Of a stretch of DNA of 64,000 bases, positions 43,526 to 52,600 are shown in pieces (position 1 is the first letter of the stretch; the number at the start of each line of letters is the position of its first letter). The notes beneath the pieces are model-generated. The model was not told the DNA's origin. It made no database searches and saw only the letters and a program-made list of their open reading frames with translations. Position numbers and translations under genes: made by a program. Source of the DNA: Carboxylicivirga agarovorans (GTDB lineage: Bacteria; Bacteroidota; Bacteroidia; Bacteroidales; Marinilabiliaceae); contig NZ_JBNGPA010000002.1 in the NCBI RefSeq assembly GCF_050589845.1, forward strand, positions 248,001 to 312,000. The letters are read 5' to 3'.

Positions 43526-44431
43526 ATGCAATACTTAGAATCTTTCTATAATTACCTGACTTATGAGCGAAGAAATTCGGCTCATACAATTACTGCTTAC
43601 AAAAAGGATATAGATCAGTTTTGTAGCTTTCTGGAGAGCGAAGGTGTCGATCTCTGGGTTAATGTAACTTCAAAAACCGTCCGTTCCTGGATGGTGTCTT
43701 TGGTCGACAATGGAATTTCGGCGAGGACGGTGACACGAAAAATTTCCACATTAAAAGTATTCTTCCGGTTTTTAATGGTTCAGGGAGTTGTTGATAGCAA
43801 TGTAGCTGAGCATGTTATTACGCCCAAAATTCCAAAACGATTACCTGTTTTTGTGAAAGAGGGAGAGATGAATCTGTTGCTGGATGTTGTTGATTTTGGT
43901 TCTGATTTCAAGGGGCTAAGAGATAAGCTTATTATTGAGATGTTTTACCATACCGGCATGCGTTTGTCGGAATTGGTAAATCTGAAAGATGAAGATATTG
44001 ATTTTGGGAATGATGTGTTCAGGATATTGGGTAAGCGAAATAAAGAGCGGATTGTTCCAATTATTAAAGAACTAAAAGTGTCGCTTGTTCGTTATATTGA
44101 AGAACGGAACAAGATGTTTCCTGATCGGGTTAATTCAAATTTGTACATAACAGAAAAAGGATTGCCGGTTTACCATAAATTAGTTTACCGGGTTGTGAAT
44201 GGTTATTTGAGTCGGGTTTCTACGGTTTCTAAGAAAAGTCCTCATGTTATCCGACATTCATTTGCCACGGCCTTATTGAACAGGGGAGCTGACCTGAATG
44301 CAATCAAGGAGTTGCTGGGTCATGCGAATCTTGCGGCAACAGAGGTGTATACACATAATACATTCGAAAAACTTAATTCTATTTATAAACAGGCTCATCC
44401 CAGAGCCGAAAAGATGGAGGATTATATATGA
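43526..44431 (+). CDS. Tyrosine recombinase XerC/XerD-like
   Basis: 301 residues with an N-terminal SAM-like core-binding domain (about 1-85) and a catalytic domain. The catalytic set is complete: Arg in HTGMRLSELVNL, Lys in LGKRNKERIVP, HxxR in HVIRHSFATALL, His in LLGHANL and the nucleophile Tyr in EVYTHN. Size, completeness and its fixed place between rpsU and raiA in Bacteroidota point to the chromosomal Xer system that resolves chromosome dimers at dif, not a mobile element. Which of XerC or XerD it is cannot be settled. Its stop overlaps the raiA start by 4 bp (ATGA), so the two are translationally coupled. Confidence 0.93.
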   Translation: MQYLESFYNYLTYERRNSAHTITAYKKDIDQFCSFLESEGVDLWVNVTSKTVRSWMVSLVDNGISARTVTRKISTLKVFFRFLMVQGVVDSNVAEHVITPKIPKRLPVFVKEGEMNLLLDVVDFGSDFKGLRDKLIIEMFYHTGMRLSELVNLKDEDIDFGNDVFRILGKRNKERIVPIIKELKVSLVRYIEERNKMFPDRVNSNLYITEKGLPVYHKLVYRVVNGYLSRVSTVSKKSPHVIRHSFATALLNRGADLNAIKELLGHANLAATEVYTHNTFEKLNSIYKQAHPRAEKMEDYI

Positions 44432-44727
44432 ATATTACAATTCAATCCGTACGCTTTACAGCGTCAGCACAATTAGAGGAGTTTATTCAGCAGAAAGTTG
44501 GGAAATTAGATCAATTCTTCGATGGAATTGTTTCTGCAGAAGTTATCCTGCGGTTGGATAAGTCTGATTCGACCGAAAATAAGGTTGCTGAAATAAATCT
44601 TAATATTCCGGGGGAAAATTTGTTTGCAAAAAAGCAATGCAAAACATTCGAAGAAGGGGTTGATTTATCGGTAGACGCCTTGCGTAAACAACTGATTAAA
44701 TGGAAGGAAAAGGTGCGTGCCAAATAA
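44428..44727 (+). CDS. raiA: Ribosome-associated inhibitor/hibernation factor (RaiA/HPF family, short form)
   Basis: 99 residues. The pattern NITIQSVRFTASAQLEEFIQ at the start, then KLDQFFDGIVSAEVILRLD, and VDLSVDALRKQLIKWKEK at the end is the HPF/RaiA fold. The protein binds the 30S decoding centre in stationary phase, where it silences ribosomes or helps form 100S dimers. It is the short form, without the C-terminal dimerisation domain. Overlaps the xer-like gene by 4 bp. The strong tRNA/tuf promoter begins 20 bp after its stop. Confidence 0.93.
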   Translation: MNITIQSVRFTASAQLEEFIQQKVGKLDQFFDGIVSAEVILRLDKSDSTENKVAEINLNIPGENLFAKKQCKTFEEGVDLSVDALRKQLIKWKEKVRAK

Positions 44728-44747
44728 TTAAAAAAAGAATATTTTTT

Positions 44748-44778
44748 TTTGTGTTCTTGAAAATAAATTATACATTTG
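44748..44778 (+). promoter_or_regulatory. Consensus promoter of the tRNA-Tyr/tRNA-Gly/tuf operon
   Basis: TTTG at 44748-44751, exactly 19 nt, then TACATTTG at 44771-44778 (followed by CA). Both elements match the Bacteroidota consensus with ideal spacing, the best promoter in the window. A start near 44786 gives a leader of about 130 nt before tRNA-Tyr. Confidence 0.8.
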
Positions 44779-44820
44779 CACACCGATTTTAGGGTAGTAA
44801 AACTATGCTAAAGTACTATA

Positions 44821-44853
44821 AATAGGCTGATTGACTAAGGTTATCGGCCTATT
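44821..44853 (+). promoter_or_regulatory. Leader hairpin upstream of tRNA-Tyr
   Basis: AATAGGC and GCCTATT pair over 7 bp, continued by GAT/ATC after a mismatch. There is no U-tract. It lies in the transcribed leader after the consensus promoter and may be a processing signal for the tRNA precursor. Confidence 0.45.
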
Positions 44854-44914
44854 AAAATGAAATAAAGTTAGTGTTTTGCTAACAACGATCTTTTGAAAAT
44901 GATGTGATTTTAAT

Positions 44915-44997
44915 GGGGAGATACCAAAGTGGCCAACTGGGGCGGACTGTAACTCCGCTGACTTATGTCTTCGTAGGTTCGAATCCTGCTCTCCCCA
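44915..44997 (+). tRNA. tRNA-Tyr (GTA)
   Basis: 83-nt class II tRNA. The acceptor GGGGAGA pairs with TCTCCCC and the discriminator is A. Anticodon GTA at 44949-44951 within CTGTAAC. The variable arm is long, as expected for bacterial tRNA-Tyr, and the T loop reads GGTTCGAATCC. CCA is not encoded (ACTT follows). Confidence 0.96.
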
Positions 44998-45022
44998 CTT
45001 TTTTAGGATCTAAATCTATTTT

Positions 45023-45057
45023 TTTGCTGACATTAAAGTGGAATTTGCTTATCTTTA
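45023..45057 (+). promoter_or_regulatory. Possible internal promoter before tRNA-Gly
   Basis: TTTG at 45023-45026, a 23-nt spacer and TATCTTTA at 45050-45057 (one mismatch to TAnnTTTG). It would give tRNA-Gly and tuf a second start between the two tRNAs. Confidence 0.35.
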
Positions 45058-45075
45058 ACGTCCTGCGAAAAAAAT

Positions 45076-45148
45076 GCGGGAGTAGCTCAGTTGATAGAGC
45101 ATCAGCCTTCCAAGCTGAGGGTCGCGGGTTTGAGCCCCGTCTCCCGCT
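45076..45148 (+). tRNA. tRNA-Gly (TCC)
   Basis: 73 nt. The acceptor GCGGGAG pairs with CTCCCGC and the discriminator is T. Anticodon TCC at 45109-45111 in loop CTTCCAA; D arm AGCTCAGTTGATAGAGC; T arm GCGGGTTTGAGCCCCGT. CCA is not encoded. It lies 82 bp before tuf. Confidence 0.96.
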
Positions 45149-45230
45149 CTCTTTAGGAGCTGTGATGATGATTCCTTAAAAATATTAATTAAAGATTCAA
45201 TTTATATCTAATTGTCTAATATTTCGAGTT

Positions 45231-46418
45231 ATGGCTAAAGAAACATTTGTAAGAACGAAGCCTCACGTTAATATCGGTACCATTGGTCACGTTGACCACG
45301 GTAAAACTACTTTGACTGCTGCAATTACTAAAGTATTGGCAGAAAAAGGACTTTCAGAAGTGAAAGACTTCGATCAGATTGATAACGCTCCTGAAGAGAA
45401 AGAAAGGGGTATTACAATTAACACTGCTCACGTTGAGTACCAAACAGAAAACCGTCACTACGCTCACGTTGACTGTCCAGGTCACGCCGACTACGTAAAG
45501 AACATGGTAACTGGTGCTGCTCAGATGGACGGTGCTATCCTGGTATGTGCTGCTACTGACGGTCCTATGCCTCAGACTCGTGAGCACATCCTACTTTGTC
45601 GTCAGGTAAACGTTCCTAAGATCGTTGTTTTCTTGAACAAAGTTGACATGGTTGACGATGAGGAATTATTAGAGCTTGTTGAAATGGAAGTTCGTGACCT
45701 ATTGAACTTCTATGAGTTCGAAGGTGATGATTCTCCAGTAATCATGGGTTCTGCTCTTGGTGGTTTGAACAACGAGCCAGAGTGGGTTGAGAAGATCATG
45801 GAATTAATGGCTGCTGTTGATGAGTGGATTCCACTTCCTCCACGTGATGTTGAAAAAGATTTCTTGATGCCTGTTGAGGATGTATTCTCGATCACTGGTC
45901 GTGGTACTGTAGCAACTGGTCGTATCGAAACTGGTGTTATCAACTCAGGTGAAGAAATGCAGATCATTGGTCTTGGTGCTGAAGGTAAGAAGACTGTTTG
46001 TACTGGTGTTGAGATGTTCCGTAAGATTCTTGATCGCGGTGAAGCTGGTGATAACGTTGGTCTTTTATTACGTGGTATCGACAAGAAAGAGATTAAGCGT
46101 GGTATGGTATTAGCTAAGCCAGGTTCAATCAATCCTCACTCTAAGTTTAAAGGTGAGATCTACGTATTGAAGAAAGAAGAAGGTGGTCGTCACACTCCTT
46201 TCCACAACAAATACCGTCCTCAGTTCTATTTACGTACATTAGACGTAACTGGTGAGATTACTCTTCCAGAAGGAACTGAAATGGTAATGCCTGGTGATAA
46301 CGTAACTATTACAGTAGATTTGATCTACCCAGTTGCATTGAACCAAGGTCTACGTTTCGCTATCCGTGAAGGTGGTAGAACAGTAGGTGCTGGTCAGGTT
46401 ACTGAAATTCTTGACTAA
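45231..46418 (+). CDS. tuf: Translation elongation factor EF-Tu
   Basis: 395 residues. The GTPase brings aminoacyl-tRNA to the ribosome. G1 is GHVDHGKTT (19-27), the switch region contains EEKERGITINTAH, G3 is DCPGHADY, G4 is NKVD and the SAL motif is GSALGG. Domains 2 and 3 are complete, ending VGAGQVTEIL. Codon use is extremely biased, as in fba and gapA. It is cotranscribed with the tRNA-Tyr and tRNA-Gly genes upstream, and a hairpin terminator separates it from tRNA-Trp. Confidence 0.99.
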   Translation: MAKETFVRTKPHVNIGTIGHVDHGKTTLTAAITKVLAEKGLSEVKDFDQIDNAPEEKERGITINTAHVEYQTENRHYAHVDCPGHADYVKNMVTGAAQMDGAILVCAATDGPMPQTREHILLCRQVNVPKIVVFLNKVDMVDDEELLELVEMEVRDLLNFYEFEGDDSPVIMGSALGGLNNEPEWVEKIMELMAAVDEWIPLPPRDVEKDFLMPVEDVFSITGRGTVATGRIETGVINSGEEMQIIGLGAEGKKTVCTGVEMFRKILDRGEAGDNVGLLLRGIDKKEIKRGMVLAKPGSINPHSKFKGEIYVLKKEEGGRHTPFHNKYRPQFYLRTLDVTGEITLPEGTEMVMPGDNVTITVDLIYPVALNQGLRFAIREGGRTVGAGQVTEILD

Positions 46419-46440
46419 TCACTGATTAGAATATAGATAG

Positions 46441-46463
46441 CCGGAAGTATTGCTTCCGGTTAT
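46441..46463 (+). terminator. Hairpin after tuf (terminator or processing site)
   Basis: CCGGAAG and CTTCCGG form a perfect 7-bp stem with a 5-nt loop, followed by TTATTTT. It sits between tuf and tRNA-Trp, 4 bp before the tRNA, so it may also be read as a processing signal. Confidence 0.65.
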
Positions 46464-46466
46464 TTT

Positions 46467-46539
46467 ACGGGTGTAGCTCAGTTGGTAGAGCACTGGTCTC
46501 CAAAACCAGGTGTCGGGCGTTCGAGTCGCTCCTCCCGTG
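46467..46539 (+). tRNA. tRNA-Trp (CCA)
   Basis: 73 nt. The acceptor ACGGGTG faces CTCCCGT (one U-U mismatch at the sixth pair) and the discriminator is G. Anticodon CCA at 46500-46502 in loop CTCCAAA, stem CTGGT/ACCAG. D arm AGCTCAGTTGGTAGAGC; T loop GTTCGAGTC. The usual tRNA before secE in this phylum. Confidence 0.94.
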
Positions 46540-46599
46540 CTAAAAGAGCCGGTTTTAGATTGTAACAAATTTAGGGCCGGCGAACTAATGAAAAGTACT

Positions 46600-46794
46600 A
46601 TGAGTAAGATAACAACATATTTCAAGGACGTTCAGAACGAGTTGGTGAACAAAACTTCATGGCCGAGCTGGTCAGAGTTAACGAATAGCGCAATTGTTGT
46701 AATGATTGCTTCAGTAATTATTGCAGGTATCGTTTTTGCTATGGATTATTCGTTTGATAATATTCTTGATTGGGTATATAAACGCCTTTACTAA
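46600..46794 (+). CDS. secE: Preprotein translocase subunit SecE
   Basis: 64 residues from MSKITTYF. The open frame extends back to 46510, but that part is inside tRNA-Trp and its flank; a start at 46588 (MKSTMSK) is possible. The conserved amphipathic segment VQNELVNKTSWPSWSELTNS is followed by one membrane helix (AIVVMIASVIIAGIVFAMDY). SecE clamps SecY in the protein-conducting channel of the inner membrane. It precedes nusG by 21 bp, the universal bacterial order. Confidence 0.93.
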   Translation: MSKITTYFKDVQNELVNKTSWPSWSELTNSAIVVMIASVIIAGIVFAMDYSFDNILDWVYKRLY

Positions 46795-46815
46795 TCTTAT
46801 TAGGACTCTCAGATA

Positions 46816-47361
46816 ATGGCAGAAGTCAATAAAAAATGGTATGTTCTTCGAGCAATCGGAGGAAAAGAAAAGAAGGTTAAAGAATATGTGGAAAGCGAAA
46901 TCGCAGGCTTAAAGCTGACCGATTACGTGAGCCAGGTATTAATACCAACTGAAAAAGTTTATCAAATCCGTAATGGTAAAAAAGTAAGCAAAGAGCGCCC
47001 TTATTTACCAGGTTACGTATTGGTTGAAGCTGCTATGGTTGGCGAGATACCACATATCTTAAGAAATATCCCAAATGTTATCGGATTCTTAAATGACAAT
47101 GATGATACTCCGGTTCCATTGCGTCAATCTGAAGTTAATCGTATTTTAGGAAAGGTTGATGAGTTAAATGAAACTGACGAGGAAATCAATGTGCCTTACT
47201 TTGTCGGTGAAACTGTAAAAGTAATTGATGGCCCATTCAACGGGTTTAACGGTTTAATCGAGGAAGTAAACGAAGAGAAGAAGAAATTGAAAGTAATGGT
47301 GAAGATTTTCGGAAGAAAGACACCATTGGAATTGAGTTTTATGCAGGTTGAAAAAGAGTAA
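46816..47361 (+). CDS. nusG: Transcription termination/antitermination factor NusG
   Basis: 181 residues with the NGN domain (KKWYVLRAIGGKEKKVKEYV, then LPGYVLVEA at about 74-82) and a C-terminal KOW domain (VKVIDGPFNGFNGLIEEVNE). NusG binds RNA polymerase and couples it to Rho or ribosomes. It lies between secE and rplK. A weak ACTTGT/ACAAGT hairpin (47388-47407) lies in the 98-bp gap before rplK. Confidence 0.98.
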   Translation: MAEVNKKWYVLRAIGGKEKKVKEYVESEIAGLKLTDYVSQVLIPTEKVYQIRNGKKVSKERPYLPGYVLVEAAMVGEIPHILRNIPNVIGFLNDNDDTPVPLRQSEVNRILGKVDELNETDEEINVPYFVGETVKVIDGPFNGFNGLIEEVNEEKKKLKVMVKIFGRKTPLELSFMQVEKE

Positions 47362-47459
47362 TACTTAGTAAGAATCGCTTCCGTGCAACTTGTTTGCATT
47401 TACAAGTAATAAACTTTTCACCGATAAACTATATTTATTAATAAATACGAATTGCTACA

Positions 47460-47903
47460 ATGGCTAAAGAAGTAGAAACCTTTATCAAACTTCAGATTAA
47501 AGGTGGTGCAGCAAATCCTTCACCTCCGGTAGGACCTGCGTTAGGTGCTAAAGGAGTGAACATCATGGAATTCTGTAAGCAATTCAATGCCAGAACACAG
47601 GAGAAAGCTGGTAAAGTTTTGCCTGTGGTCATCTCGGTGTACAAAGACAAGTCTTTTGACTTTGTTATTAAGACACCTCCGGCATCTGTTCAAGTATTGG
47701 AAGCAGCTAAGCTTAAGGGTGGTTCACCAGAACCTAACCGTAAGAAAGTTGGATCTGTTACTTGGGAACAGGTAAGAGTAATCGCCGAAGATAAGATGGC
47801 TGACTTGAATTGTTTTACTGTAGAATCTGCAATGAGGATGATCGCCGGTACCGCCCGAAGTATGGGAGTAACCGTTTCAGGAGAATTCCCTGGTAGTAAC
47901 TAA
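47460..47903 (+). CDS. rplK: 50S ribosomal protein uL11
   Basis: 147 residues, standard length. FIKLQIKGGAANPSPPVGPA and the GVNIMEFCKQFNART block are the classic uL11 N-terminal signature; the C-terminal RNA-binding domain ends MGVTVSG. It binds the GTPase-associated centre of 23S rRNA. rplK-rplA are 19 bp apart and form a unit. No L1-binding leader of the E. coli kind was recognised upstream. Confidence 0.99.
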   Translation: MAKEVETFIKLQIKGGAANPSPPVGPALGAKGVNIMEFCKQFNARTQEKAGKVLPVVISVYKDKSFDFVIKTPPASVQVLEAAKLKGGSPEPNRKKVGSVTWEQVRVIAEDKMADLNCFTVESAMRMIAGTARSMGVTVSGEFPGSN

Positions 47904-47922
47904 TTAAGACCTTTTTGCGAAA

Positions 47923-48618
47923 ATGACAAAACTAACAAAAAATAAAAAGTTAGCGTTAGAGAAATTGGATGCCTCAAAGCATTACACTCTTGAAGAAGCA
48001 GCAAAATTGGTAAAGGAAATCACCACTACCAAATTTGATGCCTCTATTGACGTTGATGTGCGTTTAGGAGTTGACCCTCGTAAAGCAAATCAAATGGTTA
48101 GAGGAGTTGTAACTTTGCCTCACGGAACTGGTAAGGAAACACGCGTTCTTGTAATGTGTACTCCTGACAAAGAAGAAGAAGCAAAGGCCGCAGGTGCTGA
48201 TTTTGTTGGATTAGACGAATACATTGAGAAAATCAAAGGCGGTTGGACTGATGTGGACGTGATCATAACAATGCCTAGCGTTATGGCTAAAGTAGGTGCT
48301 CTAGGGCGTATTTTAGGACCTCGTGGTCTTATGCCAAACCCAAAGAGTGGTACTGTAACCATGGATATCGCTAAAGCTGTAAATGAAGTTAAAGCTGGTA
48401 AGATTGACTTTAAAGTTGATCGTTACGGTATTGTTCATACATCAATCGGTAAAGTATCATTTACTGAAGATAAAATAGTTGACAACGTAAAGGAATTTAT
48501 GAGCACGATTATGAAGCTTAAGCCTTCATCTGCTAAAGGAACTTACGTAAAAAGTGTTAGTCTTTCTAGTACTATGAGTCCTGGTATTCGCATCGATGCT
48601 AAATCAGTTGATGCTTAA
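47923..48618 (+). CDS. rplA: 50S ribosomal protein uL1
   Basis: 231 residues. Conserved blocks are VDVRLGVDPRKANQMVRG, LPHGTGK, and GRILGPRGLMPNPKSGTV, the 23S H77-binding region. uL1 forms the mobile stalk that releases deacylated tRNA and often represses its own operon by binding mRNA. It is followed 29 bp later by rplJ. Confidence 0.99.
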   Translation: MTKLTKNKKLALEKLDASKHYTLEEAAKLVKEITTTKFDASIDVDVRLGVDPRKANQMVRGVVTLPHGTGKETRVLVMCTPDKEEEAKAAGADFVGLDEYIEKIKGGWTDVDVIITMPSVMAKVGALGRILGPRGLMPNPKSGTVTMDIAKAVNEVKAGKIDFKVDRYGIVHTSIGKVSFTEDKIVDNVKEFMSTIMKLKPSSAKGTYVKSVSLSSTMSPGIRIDAKSVDA

Positions 48619-48647
48619 TGTTTAATCTTTAAAAAGACGAAGGAATC

Positions 48648-49166
48648 ATGAGAAAAGAAGATAAAAATACATTAGTCAACGAACTGCTTACAAACCTTAA
48701 CGAGTATAGCCACTTCTATGTAACTGAAGCTGGTGGTTTGAATGCAGAAGTTAGTAGTAATCTTCGCCGCGAGTGCTTTAGCAAAGAAGTGAAAATGGTA
48801 ATGGTTAAAAATACCATTTTCAGAAAAGCGTTAGAGCAAATGGAAGGCGAATACGAAGAGATTTATCCTACTTTAAAGGGAACAACTGCTGTATTATTTT
48901 CAAATACAGGAAACGTACCTGCTAAGTTGATTAAAGAATTCGCTAAAGATAACGCTAAGCCAGAATTAAAAGGTGCATACGTAGAGGAATCAGTTTACGT
49001 AGGTGCTGACCAGCTTGAAGCTCTTTGCAGCATCAAGTCTAAGGAAGAATTACTTGGCGATGTTATCGGATTATTACAGTCTCCAATGAAGAATGTTGTT
49101 TCTGCGCTTTCATCTGGAGGTTCAACAATTCACGGTTTATTACAAACCTTAGCAGAAAAAGAATAA
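48648..49166 (+). CDS. rplJ: 50S ribosomal protein uL10
   Basis: 172 residues. The N-terminal RNA-binding domain (FYVTEAGGLNAEVSSNLRRE region) and the C-terminal helix that holds L7/L12 dimers (GLLQTLAEKE) are present. The leader from rplA is only 29 bp, so the long L10 leader known from other bacteria is absent. AAGGA lies just before the ATG (3-nt spacing), too close for a good Shine-Dalgarno. Confidence 0.98.
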   Translation: MRKEDKNTLVNELLTNLNEYSHFYVTEAGGLNAEVSSNLRRECFSKEVKMVMVKNTIFRKALEQMEGEYEEIYPTLKGTTAVLFSNTGNVPAKLIKEFAKDNAKPELKGAYVEESVYVGADQLEALCSIKSKEELLGDVIGLLQSPMKNVVSALSSGGSTIHGLLQTLAEKE

Positions 49167-49199
49167 TAAAAGTACAAACAATATTTAATAAATAGAAAA

Positions 49200-49577
49200 A
49201 TGGCTGATATCAAAAAGTTGGCAGAAGAGTTAGTAAATTTAACTGTTAAAGAAGTTAACGAGCTTGCTGAAGTATTAAAAGAAGAATATGGTATCGAACC
49301 TGCTGCTGCAGCTGTAGCTGTTGCAGGTCCTGCTGCTGGTGGTGAAGCTGGTGGTGCTGCTGAGCAAACTGAGTTTGACGTAGTCTTAAACTCTGCTGGT
49401 GGTTCTAAGTTAGCTATCGTTAAGTTAGTAAAAGAAATGACAGGCGTTGGTCTTAAAGAAGCTAAAGAATTAGTTGACAAAGCTCCAACTGCATTAAAGG
49501 AGAAGGTTACTAAAGAAGAAGCTGAAGCATTAAAATCTCAATTAGAAGAAGCGGGAGCAGAAGTTGAACTTAAGTAA
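49200..49577 (+). CDS. rplL: 50S ribosomal protein bL12 (L7/L12)
   Basis: 125 residues. The N-terminal dimerisation domain (LAEELVNLTVKEVNELAEVL) is joined by an Ala/Gly hinge (AAAAVAVAGPAAGGEAGGAA, about 38-57) to the globular C-terminal domain containing KLAIVKLVKEMTGVGLKEAK. It recruits GTPase factors to the ribosome. A strong terminator-like hairpin lies between its stop and rpoB. Confidence 0.99.
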   Translation: MADIKKLAEELVNLTVKEVNELAEVLKEEYGIEPAAAAVAVAGPAAGGEAGGAAEQTEFDVVLNSAGGSKLAIVKLVKEMTGVGLKEAKELVDKAPTALKEKVTKEEAEALKSQLEEAGAEVELK

Positions 49578-49601
49578 TTTTAGTCCTATATAAGGATTTT
49601 C

Positions 49602-49640
49602 GGTTTAGGAATCAGTGTGAGCTGACTCCTAAACCTTTTT
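49602..49640 (+). terminator. Attenuator-like terminator between rplL and rpoB
   Basis: GGTTTAGGA (49602-49610) and TCCTAAACC (49627-49635) pair perfectly over 9 bp, with an inner TCAG/CTGA stem after one mismatch, followed by TTTTT. It is a complete intrinsic terminator inside the operon, 38 bp before rpoB. It could lower rpoBC transcription relative to the ribosomal genes, as the E. coli rplL-rpoB attenuator does. Confidence 0.85.
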
Positions 49641-49678
49641 GTGCTTTAATATTTTAGGTTCAATAAATAAGTTGATAG

Positions 49679-52600
49679 ATGACTCCAAATACTACAGAAA
49701 GGATTAGTTTTGCTTCCATCCAGAACAGGTTAAATTACCCTGATTTACTGGAGGTTCAATTAAAATCTTTCCGCGAATTTTTTCAAATGGGAACCACTCC
49801 CGAAGAGCGGACATTGGAGGGGTTGTATCAGGTTTTCAACGAGAACTTTCCAATCACCGACACAAGAAACAACTTTGTTTTAGAGTTTCTTGATTTCTCG
49901 ATTGATCCGGCCCGTTACACCATTCCAGAGTGCATTGAAAGAGGTTTAACATACAGTGTACCTCTAAAAGCCAAATTAAAATTGTACTGTACCGATCCCG
50001 AGCATGAGGATTTCGATACTGTTGTGCAAGATGTTTATTTAGGCACAATCCCTTATATGACCGATAAGGGTAGCTTCATTATTAATGGGGCTGAGCGTGT
50101 AGTTGTTAGTCAGTTGCACCGTTCACCTGGTGTATTCTTTGGACAAAGCGTACACGCCAATGGTACAAAATTATATTCTGCACGTATAATCCCTTTCAAA
50201 GGGTCATGGATTGAGTTTGCTACCGATATCAACAGTGTGATGTATGCTTACATCGACCGTAAGAAAAAGCTTCCGGTAACGACACTGTTAAGAGCCATTG
50301 GTTACGAAGGTGATAAAGACATTTTAGCAATCTTCGATTTGGCCGACGAAATTAAAGTCAATAAGGCCAGCCTTAAAAAGGTTGTTGGTCGTAAGTTGGC
50401 AGCTCGTGTGTTGAAGAGTTGGATCGAGGACTTCGTTGATGAAGATACAGGTGAAGTTGTATCTATAGAGCGTAACGAAGTAATCATCGATCGTGAAACA
50501 ATCATCACAGATGAGCATGTAGATGAAATTATTGACTCAGGTACTAAAACAATTCTTCTTCATAAAGAGAATCAAAACCTTTCTGACTTTGCGATTATTT
50601 ACAATACGCTTCAGAAAGACCCTTGTAACTCAGAAAAAGAAGCAGTAGTTCACATCTATCGACAGTTACGTAACGCTGAGCCACCTGATGAGGCAACGGC
50701 ACGTGACGTAATCGACAAATTATTCTTCTCTGATAAGCGTTATGACTTAGGTGAGGTAGGTCGTTACCGATTGAACAAAAAATTAAACTTGAGTACTGAC
50801 TGGGAAAATAAAGTGTTGACTCGCGAAGATATCATCGCGATCATCAAGCACCTTATTCAGTTAATTAACTCAAAGACTGACGTTGATGACATTGACCATT
50901 TAAGTAACCGTCGTGTAAGAACTGTTGGTGAACAAATGGCTAATCAATTCGGTGTTGGTTTGGCACGTATGGCACGTACTATTCGAGAACGAATGAATGT
51001 GCGTGACAATGAAGTATTTACTCCAATTGACCTGATAAACAGTAAGACATTGTCTTCTGTGATCAATAGTTTCTTCGGAACAAATGCTTTATCTCAGTTC
51101 ATGGATCAAACAAACCCACTGGCTGAGATTACTCACAAGAGACGTATGTCAGCTCTTGGACCTGGTGGTCTTTCGCGTGAAAGAGCCGGTTTCGAGGTGC
51201 GTGATGTTCACTATACTCACTATGGACGTCTTTGTCCTATTGAAACACCTGAAGGACCAAACATTGGTTTGATTTCTTCATTGTGTGTGTATGCTAAGAT
51301 CAATGATCTTGGTTTTATAGAAACACCATATCGTCAGGTTACAGAAGGTCAGGTTGACCTTACTAACGAAGGTGTATCATACTTAACTGCCGAAGAGGAA
51401 GAGTCTAAGATAATTGCCCAGGCAAATGCACCATTGAAACAAGATGGTTATTTCCAGAATGATCGTGTTAAGGCACGTGAAGAGGGTGACTTCCCTGTGG
51501 TAGAGCCGTCAGAAGTGCATATGATGGACGTTGCTCCAAACCAGATCGCTTCTGTTGCAGCATCTTTGATTCCTTTCTTAGAGCATGATGATGCGAACCG
51601 TGCACTGATGGGATCTAACATGATGCGTCAGGCCGTACCATTGTTACGTCCTGAATCACCAATTGTTGGTACTGGCCTTGAAGGAAAATTAATTCAAGAC
51701 TCTCGTACACATATCGTAGCTGAAGGAGCTGGAGTTGTTGAGTATGTCGACGCTGATGAGATTGTGATCCGTTATGATCTTACTGATGACGAGCGTTTTG
51801 TTAGCTTTGAAGGTGAAACGAAGCGTTATCCGATCGTTAAGTATCAGAAGACTAACCAAAATACCTGTATTGATGTGAAGCCACTTGTTAGCAAAGGGCA
51901 GCGCGTTGAAAAGGGTATGATCTTAACAGATGGTTACTCAACTGAAAAGGGAGAACTTGGACTTGGCCGTAACCTGAAGGTTGCATTTATGCCTTGGAAG
52001 GGTTATAACTTTGAGGATGCTATTGTGATCTCTGAAAAAGTTGTTCGTAACGATGTTTTCACGTCTGTTCATATTGATGAGTATTCGTTAGAGGTTCGTG
52101 ATACAAAACGTGGTCTTGAAGAGTTAACCTCAGATATTCCAAACGTTAGTGAAGAAGCAACGAAAGATCTTGATGAGAACGGATTAATCCGTATTGGAGC
52201 TCATGTAACGCCTGGTGACATCTTAATTGGTAAGATCACGCCTAAAGGTGAAAGTGATCCAACTCCGGAAGAAAAATTACTACGCGCGATCTTCGGTGAG
52301 AAGGCGGGTGATGTAAAAGATGCATCATTAAAGGCTTCTCCATCATTGAAAGGTGTTGTAATTGATAAGAAGTTATTCTCACGTATCGTTAAAGATCGTA
52401 AATCAAGAACTTCTGAAAAGAGTCAGATCGCCAAAATTGATGAGGATTTCATCAGAGGTACTGAAGAATTGAAGGGACGTTTAGTAGACAAATTATTTAC
52501 TCAGGTTAATGGAAAAACATCGCAGGGTGTTAAAGATTATTATGATGTAGATGTTGTTTCTAAAGGAACCAAATTCACACAGAAGATCTTAAATGATATT

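Noticed and set aside
43526..44431. Tyrosine recombinase as a sign of a mobile element
   Set aside because: Its position between rpsU and raiA is conserved in the phylum, and no attachment repeats or cargo genes are present.
44904..45179. A 91-codon open frame covering the tRNA-Tyr and tRNA-Gly genes
   Set aside because: It is a translation of the tRNAs themselves (GSNPAL- and SSVDRASAF-like strings), a well-known artefact.
46419..46625. A minus-strand frame across tRNA-Trp
   Set aside because: It is antisense to the tRNA and the secE start, with no family resemblance.
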